In this document: piece after piece, positions 7,943-16,848 of the stretch
How positions within the stretch are numbered: position 1 is the first letter of the stretch
How the letters are laid out: each line of letters starts with the position of its first letter
DNA from: Geothrix sp. SG200
Lineage (GTDB): Bacteria > Acidobacteriota > Holophagae > Holophagales > Holophagaceae
Length of the DNA stretch: 64,000 nucleotides
Direction: 5' to 3'
NCBI RefSeq assembly: GCF_022808935.1
Contig: NZ_JAKZFR010000002.1
Span: forward strand, 310,001 to 374,000
Translations under genes and position numbers: made by a program
The notes under the pieces: generated by a model
The model's database searches: none
What the model was told of the DNA's origin: nothing
What the model saw: the letters and a program-made list of their open reading frames with translations, nothing else

Positions 7943-8991
7943 CAGGCCGCCTCCCGCTTCCGGCGCGAAGCCAGTTTCTTGACGAAGCCCATCAGGCCGT
8001 CCGGCATGAAGAGGATCACCAGCACCACGAGGATGCCGTAGATGAGGACGTGGGCGTGGGCGAGGTTCTCCTTGAGGAAGAGCCCCACCTTCGAATCCGC
8101 GCTCACGAGGCCGATCTTCACGAGCCCCTCGGTGATCATGTTGCTGCGGAGGGCCTCGGAGAGGGGCACGAGCAGCAGGGATCCGAGCACCGGGCCCCAG
8201 ATGGTGCCCATGCCGCCGATGATGCAGATCAGCATGATCTGGACGGAAACATCCAGCCCGAGCACCGTGGGGGGATCGACGAATCCGACGTAGATGCCAT
8301 AGAAGCTCCCGGCCAGCGACGTCAGCACCGCCGAGATGACCAGCCCGATGTTCTTGTAGACCGAGATGTGGATGCCCAGGGAGTGGGCCGCGTCCTGGTC
8401 CTCCCGAATGGCCTGGAAGTAGTAGCCCAGCTTGGAGTGCTGAACCCAGTAGGTGATCGCGAGGGTCAGCAGGGCCAGGAAGAGGCCGATGTAGTAGAAA
8501 GGCACCTTCGTGAGGAAGTCCGTCACCACCCGCTCGCCGATCTTGAAGGCGGGGATCTCGGTGACCAGGATGCCCTCGGCGCCATTGGTGAGCGTGGTGA
8601 GGTTGATGGCGGACAGCCGCATGATCTCGGCCACCGCGATGGAGGCCAGCACGAAGTAGGGGCCGCGCAGCCTGAAGCAGATGCTGCCGATCACGAGCGC
8701 CACGACGATCACTGCCGCGACACCGGCCCAGACCCCCACCCAGGGCACCACCTGCCTGGAATACATGAGCATCATGGTGGTGTAGGCGCCCACGCCGAAA
8801 TAGGCCGCGTGGCCGACGGAATACTGGCCCGCGTAGCCCCCGAGGATGTTCCAGCTCTGGCCCTGGGACACGCTGAGGAACAGCAGGATCATCATGTGCA
8901 GCGCGTACGGGCTCTCCACGAAACGCGGAACGACCAGGAGGCCCGCTAGTACGATGAGGCCGATCGCGGCCTTGAGCATGCTCTTGTTCAT
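7942..8991 (-). CDS. livM: Branched-chain amino acid-type ABC permease LivM
   Basis: This 349-residue inner-membrane permease has about nine or ten spans and the LivM signatures GGYAGQYSVGHAAYFGVGAYT and IIGGMGTIWGPVLGS. It starts at ATG 8991 behind GAGGAGG, 10 bases after livH, and overlaps livG. With LivH it forms the translocation pore. Confidence 0.93.
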   Translation of the reverse strand: MNKSMLKAAIGLIVLAGLLVVPRFVESPYALHMMILLFLSVSQGQSWNILGGYAGQYSVGHAAYFGVGAYTTMMLMYSRQVVPWVGVWAGVAAVIVVALVIGSICFRLRGPYFVLASIAVAEIMRLSAINLTTLTNGAEGILVTEIPAFKIGERVVTDFLTKVPFYYIGLFLALLTLAITYWVQHSKLGYYFQAIREDQDAAHSLGIHISVYKNIGLVISAVLTSLAGSFYGIYVGFVDPPTVLGLDVSVQIMLICIIGGMGTIWGPVLGSLLLVPLSEALRSNMITEGLVKIGLVSADSKVGLFLKENLAHAHVLIYGILVVLVILFMPDGLMGFVKKLASRRKREAA

Positions 8992-9001
8992 GTCGTCCTC
9001 C

Positions 9002-9871
9002 TCAGGTCCGCGACTTGCCCATCAGGCCCGAGGGCTTGAAAAGGAGTACGAGCAGGAAGAGCACGAAGACCACCACATCTTTCCATCCGGAGGAGATGTA
9101 GACCGCGCTCATGGATTCGGTGATGCCGATGAGGATCCCGCCCAGCGTGGCGCCCACCACACTGCCCATGCCACCAAGCACCGTGATGACGAAGGCCTTC
9201 AGCGTGAAGGTGCCGCCCACCTGCGGGAAGATGTAGTAGGTCGGCGAGATCAGCGCGCCGGCCGTCCCGGCCAGGGCCGCACCGAGACCGAAGGCGATGA
9301 CGGACATGCGACTGACGTTGATGCCCATCAGCTGGGCGGCGTCCCGGTCTTGGGCCGTGGCCCGGATGGCCTGGCCCGTGTCCGTCTTCAAGAGGAACCA
9401 GCCCAGGGCGGCCGTGATGACGGCCGTGATCAGGAAGGAGACCAACAATGGGGTGGAGATCGACACTCCGCCGCCCACCTGGATGGTGGAGGAGGAGTAC
9501 GAGGTGGTGAGGATCTTGTAGTCCGACGTGAAGATCAGCATGACCGTGTTGCTCATGACGAGGCCCAGGCCGATGGTCAGCAGGATCTGATTCTGGGCGA
9601 CGGCGTTGAGCACGCGGTTGATGAAGACCTTCTGGAGGAATCCCCCGAAGAAGAACATCAGCGGGAAGCTGATGAGCACGGACACGAAGGGGTCCACGCC
9701 CATCAGCGTGAACAGCAGGTAGGTGAGGTACATCCCCACCATCATGATGTCGCCATGGGCGAAGTTGATGACGCGCATCACGCCGAAGATGAGCGTGAGC
9801 CCGATGCCGATGAGCGCGTACACGCCACCGATCAGGACGCCGCTGATGAGAGATTGAAGGAATACAGCCAT
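9002..9871 (-). CDS. livH: Branched-chain amino acid-type ABC permease LivH
   Basis: This 289-residue permease has about eight or nine spans. The N-terminus (GVYALIGIGLTLIFGVMRVINFAHGD) and VLGGMGSVVGATLGG are the LivH signatures. I choose the ATG at 9871 because the family starts just before this segment; upstream in-frame sequence is the non-coding gap to livK. Two strong hairpins lie in that gap. Confidence 0.92.
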   Translation of the reverse strand: MAVFLQSLISGVLIGGVYALIGIGLTLIFGVMRVINFAHGDIMMVGMYLTYLLFTLMGVDPFVSVLISFPLMFFFGGFLQKVFINRVLNAVAQNQILLTIGLGLVMSNTVMLIFTSDYKILTTSYSSSTIQVGGGVSISTPLLVSFLITAVITAALGWFLLKTDTGQAIRATAQDRDAAQLMGINVSRMSVIAFGLGAALAGTAGALISPTYYIFPQVGGTFTLKAFVITVLGGMGSVVGATLGGILIGITESMSAVYISSGWKDVVVFVLFLLVLLFKPSGLMGKSRT

Positions 9872-9896
9872 GGATTCGCGGGGCTCCGGGAGGAAA

Positions 9897-9965
9897 GTCC
9901 CAGTCCGGCTCTGCCGGACTGGGACGCGGGGGCCCGGGGGTGTGCGCGCAGCGCGGAACCCCCGG
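9897..9965 (-). terminator. Two hairpins between livK and livH
   Basis: GTCCCAGTCCGGC (9897-9909) and its exact complement (9913-9925) form a 13-bp stem with a three-base TCT loop. A second stem pairs 9934-9941 with 9958-9965. No U run follows, and livH, M, G and F lack their own visible promoter. They are therefore more likely to protect the livK mRNA end or cause partial termination, giving more binding protein than permease. Confidence 0.65.
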
Positions 9966-9977
9966 TCGGATTCAGCC

Positions 9978-11123
9978 TTACTTCCACTTCGGGAAGGGGA
10001 AGATCGGCTTCTTGGTGGCGAACTTGGCGGGCAGCACCGTTTCGTAGTTCCCGCTGATGATCTGCTGCACGAGCATCTGGTGGTTGTTCTGGTTGGTGAA
10101 GCCGTCGTAGTCGGCGAACTGGACCTCGCCCATGACACCGTTCCACTTGCCGGCCTTCAGTCCTTGCTGGGTCTTGATCCGGTCGCCACCCGCATTCCTG
10201 GCGGTCTCCGCCATGATCATCATGGAGGCGTAGGCGCAGGCGGCGTGGTAGGTGGGCTCCTTGCCGAACTTCGCCTTGAAGCGGGCCTCGAACTCCTTGG
10301 CGCCGGGCCAGTTCACGTCGCCGGTCCACTGGGTGCAGGAGATGACGTTCTCGGAGATCGCGCGCTCCTTGGCGAACTCGGGTGTGGTGAACCCCGCGCC
10401 GGCGCCCAGGAAAGCCTGGGGCTGGAGACCCACTTCCTTCGACTGCCGCATGAGCAGGATGGCGTCGGCCACGTACGACACCATGAACACCAGGTCCGGG
10501 TTCTTCGACTTCACCTTGGCCAGGGTGGATCGGTAGTCCGCGGCGCCCTTGGGGTAGGGTTCGTCGGCCACGACCTGCATGCCCTTCTTGGTCACGTACT
10601 CCTTGGCGGTCTTGGTCGTGGACGTTCCGAAATCCGTGTTCTCGTAGATGAAGGCGATGGATTTCGGCTTGCCGAGGGCGGCGGCGGCATCGATGAGGCT
10701 GGAGGCGTACTTGTCAGCCGGAGCGTTCATCCGGAAGACGTACTTGAGGCCCTGACGCGTGATCTCCTCCTTGGCGGCGGCAGGGATCAGGAGGGGGACC
10801 CGGTACTTCTCCGCCAGCTTGGCGACGGCGTTGGAGCAGGCCGAGGTGTAGGGGCCCACCACGCCCACGACGTTGTCGCGCGTGGCCAGCTTCTCCATGG
10901 CGCTCATGGATATCTGCGGCTTGCCCGTGTCGTCCTCCCAGACCAGCTGGAGGTTGATGCCCTTCTTCTTGAGGTCCTCTTCGGCAAGCTTGATGCCGTT
11001 GGTGATGTGTTCTCCTATGGGTGCCTCGGGCCCGCTCATGGAGTTGATGACGCCGATCTTCTGCGCCATGAGACACGGAGAGAGGGCTAGAGCGGCGCCC
11101 AGGGCCAAGAGGTGCTTTCGCAT
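9978..11123 (-). CDS. livK: Periplasmic ABC substrate-binding protein LivK type
   Basis: This 381-residue protein starts with a signal peptide (residues 1-20, cut after LMA). It has the two-lobed periplasmic-binding-protein fold of the Leu/Ile/Val family: KIGVINSMSGPEAPIGEHI, VVGVVGPYTSACSNAV and IAFIYENTDFGTST. It delivers the ligand to LivHMGF. It is the first gene of the operon, and the porin terminator ends just upstream. The ligand could be branched-chain amino acids or another small carboxylate or amide. Confidence 0.92.
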   Translation of the reverse strand: MRKHLLALGAALALSPCLMAQKIGVINSMSGPEAPIGEHITNGIKLAEEDLKKKGINLQLVWEDDTGKPQISMSAMEKLATRDNVVGVVGPYTSACSNAVAKLAEKYRVPLLIPAAAKEEITRQGLKYVFRMNAPADKYASSLIDAAAALGKPKSIAFIYENTDFGTSTTKTAKEYVTKKGMQVVADEPYPKGAADYRSTLAKVKSKNPDLVFMVSYVADAILLMRQSKEVGLQPQAFLGAGAGFTTPEFAKERAISENVISCTQWTGDVNWPGAKEFEARFKAKFGKEPTYHAACAYASMMIMAETARNAGGDRIKTQQGLKAGKWNGVMGEVQFADYDGFTNQNNHQMLVQQIISGNYETVLPAKFATKKPIFPFPKWK

Positions 11124-11186
11124 GGCAGCTCCAATGCAAAAGAGATGTGGTTGGAAGGTATGGGAATTCTACACCTGCCGGGGGTC

Positions 11187-11231
11187 AAAAAAACCACGGA
11201 ACTCGCGGGTTGTGACCCGTGAGTTCCGTGG
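11187..11231 (-). terminator. Intrinsic terminator of the minus-strand porin
   Basis: A 17-bp stem (11194-11210 with 11215-11231, one G-T pair) with a TGTG loop is followed on the minus strand by seven T residues (11187-11193). It lies 42 bases after the porin stop and is the clearest rho-independent terminator in the window. Confidence 0.92.
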
Positions 11232-11272
11232 CTGCGCAGAGAGAAGGATCTGCTAGGTAGAACGTGCTCTGA

Positions 11273-12514
11273 TCAGAAGCCGATCATGACCGAGGCGACC
11301 AGGCTGTCGCCACCCTGCTCGCCGGTCTGGCCAGCGCGGGGGGCCAGGAAGTTCTTGCTGCGGTGGACATAGTCCAGCTTCAGCTTGCCCGCGCTGTACT
11401 TCGCGGGGTTGAACAGGAGGTTGTAGCCCACGGTGACTTCGGTGTACTTGGGGCTGTAGTCGCCACCGGCGGTGGGCTTGTAGGGGCTGGTCGCGGTGTA
11501 CCAGTCGTCGCCGGAGTTGTAGTTCATCATGTCGTAGCGGGCGGTGAACCAGTGGCGACCCATCTTGTAGGCGCCGTCAGCGACAAAACCCTGGAACTTC
11601 TGGTCGAGGTGCTCGCGGAGGGGATTGGTCGTGGCGGCCGCGAAGAGGGTGGGGTACCGGCGGCCCAGCAGGCCCGTGGCGAACTCGGCGCTGGCATGCC
11701 AGGTGGCGTTGTCGAAGGCGTAGTAGGCACCCATCAGGGTGGTCTTGTCCTTGTTGTCCTTGATCTGGGCGGCGCTGACGTAGCCGGCGGTCACCCAGGC
11801 GGAGGCGTTGTTGGAGGTGGCGTCCTTCAGGTTCGTCACGCCCTCGCGGTAGTAGGCGCCGAACTTGTGCTCGGGGCCGTAGGCGAACTCGACGCGGGTG
11901 GTCCAGTCCTTCTGGGCGTTCAGGTCGTTGTTCTTGCCGGCGCTGCCGTCATCGGTGGTGCCGTTGGAGACGGCGAGATTGATCTTGCCGTTCCAGGCCT
12001 TGGCGTCGCCCCAGCTGTAGATGCCCCAGACGCCGCGGTCGCGCTTGTCGCCGAACACGCGGTTGATCTGGTTGCGCTCGAAGAACAGGATGTTCGTGGC
12101 GGCAACCATGGTGGCTTCATACGTCGTGGGCATCTTGAACTGGCCGGCCTTCACGGTGAACCCGTTGCCGGCGTTCCAGGTGATGACCGCGTCATGCAGG
12201 ACGTTGTTGCCAACGCTGGAGGTGGAGTTGTTCGGATCGAACATCAGATTCCAGCTGACGTCATCGGTGATCTTGCCGTTGAGGTAGATCTCGGCGCGCT
12301 TCACCGCGAAGGTGTTCTCCTGGAACCGGGAGTCGAGGCCGTAGTACTTCGAGGCACCGGCCGTGGCGGTCGCATTGTTGCGCAGGTTGCTGTCCAGCAT
12401 CTGGGTCTGCCAGAACTCGATGAGGACGCCGGTGAGCTTGACGTCCTGGGCCTGGGCCTGGGTGACCCCGGCGGCGAGAAGGGCGGCAACGCCGGCAAGG
12501 CGGGTGATCTTCAT
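11273..12514 (-). CDS. Outer-membrane porin, OprP/OprO-like
   Basis: This 413-residue protein has a signal peptide (1-22, VTQAQA) followed by alternating beta-strands, typical of 16-strand porins of the phosphate-selective (porin O/P) superfamily, and ends in aromatic Phe (SVMIGF) as needed for BAM recognition. It shares many motifs with the divergent porin at 12990 (FGDKRDRG, NSGDDWYTAT, YSPKYTEVTVGY, SKNFL), so the two are paralogues. It sits just before livK, on the same strand but separated by a strong terminator. The transported solute is unknown. Confidence 0.85.
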   Translation of the reverse strand: MKITRLAGVAALLAAGVTQAQAQDVKLTGVLIEFWQTQMLDSNLRNNATATAGASKYYGLDSRFQENTFAVKRAEIYLNGKITDDVSWNLMFDPNNSTSSVGNNVLHDAVITWNAGNGFTVKAGQFKMPTTYEATMVAATNILFFERNQINRVFGDKRDRGVWGIYSWGDAKAWNGKINLAVSNGTTDDGSAGKNNDLNAQKDWTTRVEFAYGPEHKFGAYYREGVTNLKDATSNNASAWVTAGYVSAAQIKDNKDKTTLMGAYYAFDNATWHASAEFATGLLGRRYPTLFAAATTNPLREHLDQKFQGFVADGAYKMGRHWFTARYDMMNYNSGDDWYTATSPYKPTAGGDYSPKYTEVTVGYNLLFNPAKYSAGKLKLDYVHRSKNFLAPRAGQTGEQGGDSLVASVMIGF

Positions 12515-12989
12515 GGGTGGGCTCCTAATGAGGGAGGGTTGGGAGGATTGAAAGGAGAGGAGTGGCGTGGACGGATCAGGTCAGACCACCAGATGTCTGG
12601 GACATCAGTCGCGGAATATCTGGGGGCTGATCAAACGGATTCAAGCTAAACGGGGGAGTCGCTTGCGTCTATCAAAAATGAACCAAAAGTTCCGATGGTT
12701 GTGATGATAGACACAATGGTGTGGCGACACCCCGAGTGCCATGGGACTGGCAGGGGGTCTCGGCCCTTTCGCAAGGAGCGATCGGCTCCGGTTCTTATTG
12801 GTCAAGAACCGTGGGCATATTGGGTAAATTCAGGTTTCCATAAGCCTGCACCTCCTGTAGAAAACCGGGACCGGCACGAGTTCAGCTGAATTCACGTCTC
12901 AGACACAGGACCGTACCTGCGTTTTCGCGGGCATGTCACAGGGAGCCGGGAACCTTTCCCCATCGGCCTGTTGGCCCCTAGGAGACCCC
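12515..12989. promoter_or_regulatory. 475-bp divergent regulatory region between the two porins
   Basis: No credible gene lies here. The region is AT-richer than its surroundings and must hold promoters in both directions. Two inverted repeats stand out. GATGTC-TGG-GACATC (12592-12606) lies about 80 bases upstream of the minus-strand porin. TTGTG-N8-CACAA (12699-12716) resembles the TGTGA-N6-TCACA layout of CRP/FNR-family sites. The plus-strand porin has TAGGAG just before its ATG. Reciprocal control of two porins is plausible but not shown. Confidence 0.6.
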
Positions 12990-14231
12990 ATGAAGCGCAC
13001 GCGCACCCTCAGCCTGGCGGCCCTCGCCCTGGCCGCCCTGCCCGCCTCGGCCCAGACCGCGAAGATCGGCGGAGACATCCAGCTCTGGTACACGCAGATG
13101 ATGGACAGCAACCTGCGCTACAACAGCGCGGCTCCTGGCGGGTACTACAACCTCCGAAGCGAGTTCAAGGAGAACACGTTCGCCATCCGCCGCACCGAGA
13201 TCAAGGTCTCCGGCAACATCGCCGAGGGCGTGGATTACGAAGTCATGTTCGATCCTTCCATCTCCACGGGGACGTCGAACCCCATCATCCTCCAGGACGC
13301 CTTCGTGGTCTGGAAGCCCATCGCCGGCATCGACGTGAAGGCCGGCCAGTTCAAGAACCTCCAGACCTACGAGGGCGTGACCAGCTCCACGGAGCTGCTC
13401 TTTGCCGAGCGCAGCCAGCTTGGCCGGATGTTCGGCGACAAGCGTGACCGCGGCCTCGCCCTCGGCTACTCCTACGGCGACCCCAAAGGTTTCGCCGGCA
13501 AGGTCACCGCGGCCGTGTTCAACGGCATGAACGACGCGACCTCCGGCAAGACCAACGACACCAACGCCCAGAAGGACTTCGTCCTGCGCCTGGACTTCAG
13601 CCTGGGCAAGGTGCATAAGTTCGGGGCGTACACCCTCCAGGGGACGACCGACGTGGCCGACAAGGGCAACCCCTCCACTGCCATCGCCGCAAACCCCGCC
13701 GGCACGTGGCCTAGCCAGGCCGCCATCTACGACAACAAGGACAAGACCACCAACCTGGGCGCCTTCTACGCCTACCAGGACGGCACCTGGACCTTCACCG
13801 CGGAGTACATGACCGGCCTGCTGGGCCGCCGCTTCGCCACTCTCGCCGCCAGCGCCCCTGTGGTGAAGCGCGAGCACCTGGACCAGAAGTTCACGGGCTA
13901 CTACGTGACCGGCGGCTACACCTTCGGCCCCCACAGCTTCATGGCCCGCTACGACCTGATGAACCTCAACAGCGGGGACGACTGGTACACGGCCACCAAC
14001 CCCTACACCACGAACGTGGCCACCGGCCTGCCCACGGGCACCGACTACACCCCCAAGTACACCGAAGTCACGGTCGGCTACACCTACGCCTGGATCCCCG
14101 AGAAGGTGAAGGCCGCCAACTTCAAGCTCAACTACATCGCCCGCAGCAAGAACTTCCTCCGGCCCTTCGGCGCCGAGACCGGCGAGCAGGGCGGGAACAC
14201 CGTCGTGGCGGCGCTCCTGGTCGCCTTCTGA
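12990..14231 (+). CDS. Outer-membrane porin, paralogue of the divergent one
   Basis: This 413-residue porin has a 21-residue signal peptide (LPASAQ), a beta-rich body and a terminal Phe (LLVAF). Its length equals that of the divergent porin, and the same blocks recur: FKENTFAIRRTEI, FGDKRDRGL, NAQKDF, NSGDDWYTATNPY and YTPKYTEVTVGY. ATG at 12990 follows TAGGAG. A 26-bp hairpin terminator follows the gene. The pair probably gives alternative outer-membrane routes for anionic nutrients; whether they serve the liv side or the carboxylate side cannot be read. Confidence 0.87.
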   Translation: MKRTRTLSLAALALAALPASAQTAKIGGDIQLWYTQMMDSNLRYNSAAPGGYYNLRSEFKENTFAIRRTEIKVSGNIAEGVDYEVMFDPSISTGTSNPIILQDAFVVWKPIAGIDVKAGQFKNLQTYEGVTSSTELLFAERSQLGRMFGDKRDRGLALGYSYGDPKGFAGKVTAAVFNGMNDATSGKTNDTNAQKDFVLRLDFSLGKVHKFGAYTLQGTTDVADKGNPSTAIAANPAGTWPSQAAIYDNKDKTTNLGAFYAYQDGTWTFTAEYMTGLLGRRFATLAASAPVVKREHLDQKFTGYYVTGGYTFGPHSFMARYDLMNLNSGDDWYTATNPYTTNVATGLPTGTDYTPKYTEVTVGYTYAWIPEKVKAANFKLNYIARSKNFLRPFGAETGEQGGNTVVAALLVAF

Positions 14232-14249
14232 TCCGAGCCGGAACGTATG

Positions 14250-14275
14250 GGAGCCCCCGGGAGACCGGGGGCTCC
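14250..14275 (+). terminator. Hairpin terminator after the plus-strand porin
   Basis: GGAGCCCCCGG and CCGGGGGCTCC pair perfectly around a GAGA tetraloop, 19 bases after the stop. Only two T residues follow, so termination may need Rho. Confidence 0.75.
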
Positions 14276-14367
14276 TTGGCGGGTAGGGCACCTGGTTTGG
14301 ACAAGCCGCCGTTTCAGCTCACAATCGCCTTATAGCTGGGGCTGCCCCTGCTCCATTCGAGGCTGCA

Positions 14368-14736
14368 GTGAAGCAACTGAAGATCCTGGGCCAACTCACC
14401 CTCCTGGCCCTGATCTACCTCCTGGGCAATCAGGTCGCCCGCCTGGCTCACCTGCCCGTCCCCGGCAACGTGGTCGGCATCATCCTGCTCTACCTCCTGC
14501 TCAACCTGGGGGTGGTGCGCCTGGAACACGTCCAGGAGGCTGCGGACTTCCTGCTGAGGCACCTGGTCTTCTTCTTCATTCCCGTGGCCGTGGACCTCAT
14601 GAACTGGGGCGGCGTCTTCTACCGCTACGGGCTGGCCCTGGCGCTCGCCATCGTCCTCAGCACGGCCCTGACCTTCCTCGGGACCGGCGCCATCGCGCAG
14701 TGGCTGGAGAAGGATGGTGCATCATGCACGGACTGA
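14368..14736 (+). CDS. lrgA: LrgA/CidA-family small membrane protein
   Basis: This 122-residue protein has four predicted spans and the LrgA signatures LPVPGNVVGIILLYLLL and FFFIPVAVDLM. LrgA forms a two-part system with LrgB. In Bacillus subtilis the homologous PftA-PftB pair is a facilitated pyruvate transporter controlled by LytST; in Staphylococcus the family is described as holin-like. Start is GTG with CGAGG upstream. It overlaps lrgB by 13 bases, and a LytS/LytTR pair follows, so a pyruvate-transport role is favoured. Confidence 0.88.
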   Translation: MKQLKILGQLTLLALIYLLGNQVARLAHLPVPGNVVGIILLYLLLNLGVVRLEHVQEAADFLLRHLVFFFIPVAVDLMNWGGVFYRYGLALALAIVLSTALTFLGTGAIAQWLEKDGASCTD

Positions 14737-15416
14737 CGATCCTGTTCTCCGTCCTGCTGACTGTCGGCGCCTACCTGCTCTCCAAGGCCCTGTACCTCCG
14801 GTACCGGCATCCCCTCCTGAACATCGTGCTGCTGGGCGCCGGCCTCGTCATCGCCACCTTGCTGGCCCTGAGGATCCCCTACCAGTCCTACGTCCCGGGC
14901 CAGCGGATCATGACCTGGCTGCTGGGTCCCGCCACGGTGGGCCTTGCGGTTCCCCTCTACCGGCAGCGGAGCCTCCTCCGGCGCCATCGCCGGGAGATCT
15001 TCGCAGGGGTGGGCCTCGGAGCCCTCGCCTCGATGCTGACCGCCGGCCTGATCGCCCTGGCGGCGGGGCTGCCGAAGGACGTGCTCCTCTCCCTCCTGCC
15101 CAAAAGCGTCACCATCCCCTTTGCCGTCGAAATCGCGAGGATCCACGGGGGCAGCCCCGGCCTGGCATCCGCCATCGTCGTGGCGACCGGCACCCTGGGA
15201 TCCGTCTTCGGCGGCACCCTCCTGACCTGGGCCGGGATCAAGGCCCCCGTGGCCCGCGGGCTGGCCCTGGGCACCGGCGCCCACGGCCAGGGCACGGCCA
15301 TGGCATTCATGGAGGGCGAGCGCCAGGGTTCCATGGCCGGCCTGGCCATGACCCTGGCCGGCATCACCACCGCCACTTTCGCCCCCCTGGTGGTGCGGTT
15401 GCTGCTCCGGCATTGA
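14724..15416 (+). CDS. lrgB: LrgB-family membrane protein, partner of LrgA
   Basis: This 230-residue membrane protein has about six or seven spans and the LrgB signature blocks LPKSVTIPFAVEIARIHGG, TGTLGSVFG and GLALGTGAHGQGTAMA. The start overlaps the end of lrgA (ATG at 14724), as expected for subunits made together. See lrgA for the likely role as a pyruvate channel. Confidence 0.9.
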   Translation: MHGLTILFSVLLTVGAYLLSKALYLRYRHPLLNIVLLGAGLVIATLLALRIPYQSYVPGQRIMTWLLGPATVGLAVPLYRQRSLLRRHRREIFAGVGLGALASMLTAGLIALAAGLPKDVLLSLLPKSVTIPFAVEIARIHGGSPGLASAIVVATGTLGSVFGGTLLTWAGIKAPVARGLALGTGAHGQGTAMAFMEGERQGSMAGLAMTLAGITTATFAPLVVRLLLRH

Positions 15417-15460
15417 CAAGGCCTCCCTGGCCCCCATCGTGAGCGGCCTTCCCACCCACT

Positions 15461-15536
15461 CGCCCTTGGTGGGTATGGAGGACGTGCAGCCCTGAAGGAA
15501 GGGAGCCCGCTGGGGGTGTCCCGCGCCCTTGGTGGG
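15461..15536 (+). promoter_or_regulatory. Direct repeat upstream of lytS
   Basis: The 13-mer CGCCCTTGGTGGG occurs at 15461-15473 and again at 15524-15536. The two are 63 bases apart, near six helical turns, in the gap between lrgB and the kinase gene. This could be a regulator site or a chance duplication. Confidence 0.35.
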
Positions 15537-15564
15537 ACCGGCAGGGCCATGGATACTTGAGCGG

Positions 15565-16848
15565 ATGATGGACTGGACGAACTTCACGTGGGGTCCGTTC
15601 GAAGGCAAGTTGCTGTGGGACATCCTCCGCAACCTGGCCCTCAACGGCATGGGCGCCTATTTCGTGACCCGCCTGAGCGCGGTGCGCCGCGCCCTCACGG
15701 GGACCCGCTCCCGGCGTCTGGACACGCTGGTGCTCATCCTGGTCTTCGGGCTGTTCTCCATTCTCGGCAACTTCCTTGGGCTGCCCATCCACGGGGCCCT
15801 CGCCAACACGCGCATCGTCGGGCCCATCGCCGGCGGGCTGATCGGAGGCCCTTTGGTGGGGGCCGGGGCCGGCATCCTGGGAGGCCTCGTCCGCTATGGC
15901 ATGGGGGGCTACACGGCCCTGGCGGCCCTCGTGGCGAACGTGCTGGCGGGCCTCGTGGGGGGCTGGGTCCAGACCGGGCTGGGCTACCGGCGGATCACGG
16001 TTCCCGTGGCCTTCCTCACGGGCGTGGCGGGAGAACTGGTGCTGAAGGCCTGCATCCTGACCCTGTCAAAGCCCTTCGACATGGCCTGGAAGCTTGAGAA
16101 GACCATCGCCCTGCCCACCATCCTGGCGAACGCCACCGCTGTCGCCATCTTCCTCCTGGTGGTGAAGGACGTGTACCGGGAGCAGGAGAAGGCCACGGCC
16201 GACGCCCGCACCCAGGCGCTCCAGGTCCAGGCGGAACTCCAGGCCCTCCGGGCCCAGGTGAACCCGCATTTCCTCTTCAACACCCTGGCCACCATCGGCG
16301 CCTTGACCCGCACCGGCCCCGACCGGGCGCGGGAGATCGTCAAGCATCTGTCGGAGTTCCTGAGGAGGTCCCTGCACCGCCGCGAGGAGCAGATCCCCCT
16401 GGCCGAGGAGCTGAAGACGGTGGAACTCTACCTGGGCATCGAGAAGGCCCGCTTCGGTCCCCGGGTCGCCAGCCGGATCAAGGTGGACCCGGTCCTGTCC
16501 CGCGCCCTGGTGCCCGCGTTCGCCGTCCAGGTCCTGGTGGAAAACGCCATCAAGCACGGGATCGGCCCCCGGCCGGAAGGTGGCCGGGTGGCGGTGACGG
16601 CGGGGCGCGAGGGCGGACGGCTGCTCATCCGGGTCGAGGATGACGGGTTGGGCCTCCCCCAGGACCGGCTGGACCAGATCAACCGCCGGGAGCCCGAAGG
16701 CTACGGGGAAGGCAGCGGATTGCGGAACCTGCAGCGCCGCCTCGAGCTGTTGTGCGGCGATCCCGCGGGGCTGACGCTCTCCCAGGCCCGGGAGGGCGCC
16801 GGCACACTGGCTACCCTGGACCTGCCCCTGAGCGAGGAGGTCCCATGA
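15565..16848 (+). CDS. lytS: LytS-type sensor histidine kinase with 5TM-LYT domain
   Basis: This 427-residue kinase has the N-terminal 5TM-LYT membrane domain (motifs ANTRIVGPIAGGLIGGPLVG and GGLVRYGMGG), then a short coiled coil, then the LytS kinase core: H box NPHFLFNTLA, N box ENAIKHGIG, and DDGLGLP with GSGLRNLQRRL. It lacks the GAF domain present between these parts in longer LytS/BtsS proteins. B. subtilis LytS and E. coli BtsS respond to pyruvate, which fits lrgAB and glcDF around it. The start is the first of two ATGs (15565/15568), without a strong ribosome site. Confidence 0.9.
   Translation: MMDWTNFTWGPFEGKLLWDILRNLALNGMGAYFVTRLSAVRRALTGTRSRRLDTLVLILVFGLFSILGNFLGLPIHGALANTRIVGPIAGGLIGGPLVGAGAGILGGLVRYGMGGYTALAALVANVLAGLVGGWVQTGLGYRRITVPVAFLTGVAGELVLKACILTLSKPFDMAWKLEKTIALPTILANATAVAIFLLVVKDVYREQEKATADARTQALQVQAELQALRAQVNPHFLFNTLATIGALTRTGPDRAREIVKHLSEFLRRSLHRREEQIPLAEELKTVELYLGIEKARFGPRVASRIKVDPVLSRALVPAFAVQVLVENAIKHGIGPRPEGGRVAVTAGREGGRLLIRVEDDGLGLPQDRLDQINRREPEGYGEGSGLRNLQRRLELLCGDPAGLTLSQAREGAGTLATLDLPLSEEVP

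Noticed and set aside
14368-15416. LrgAB as a holin/antiholin lysis system
   Set aside because: The context (LytS/LytTR, carboxylate carrier, glcDF) fits a pyruvate transport role better; no murein hydrolase is close.
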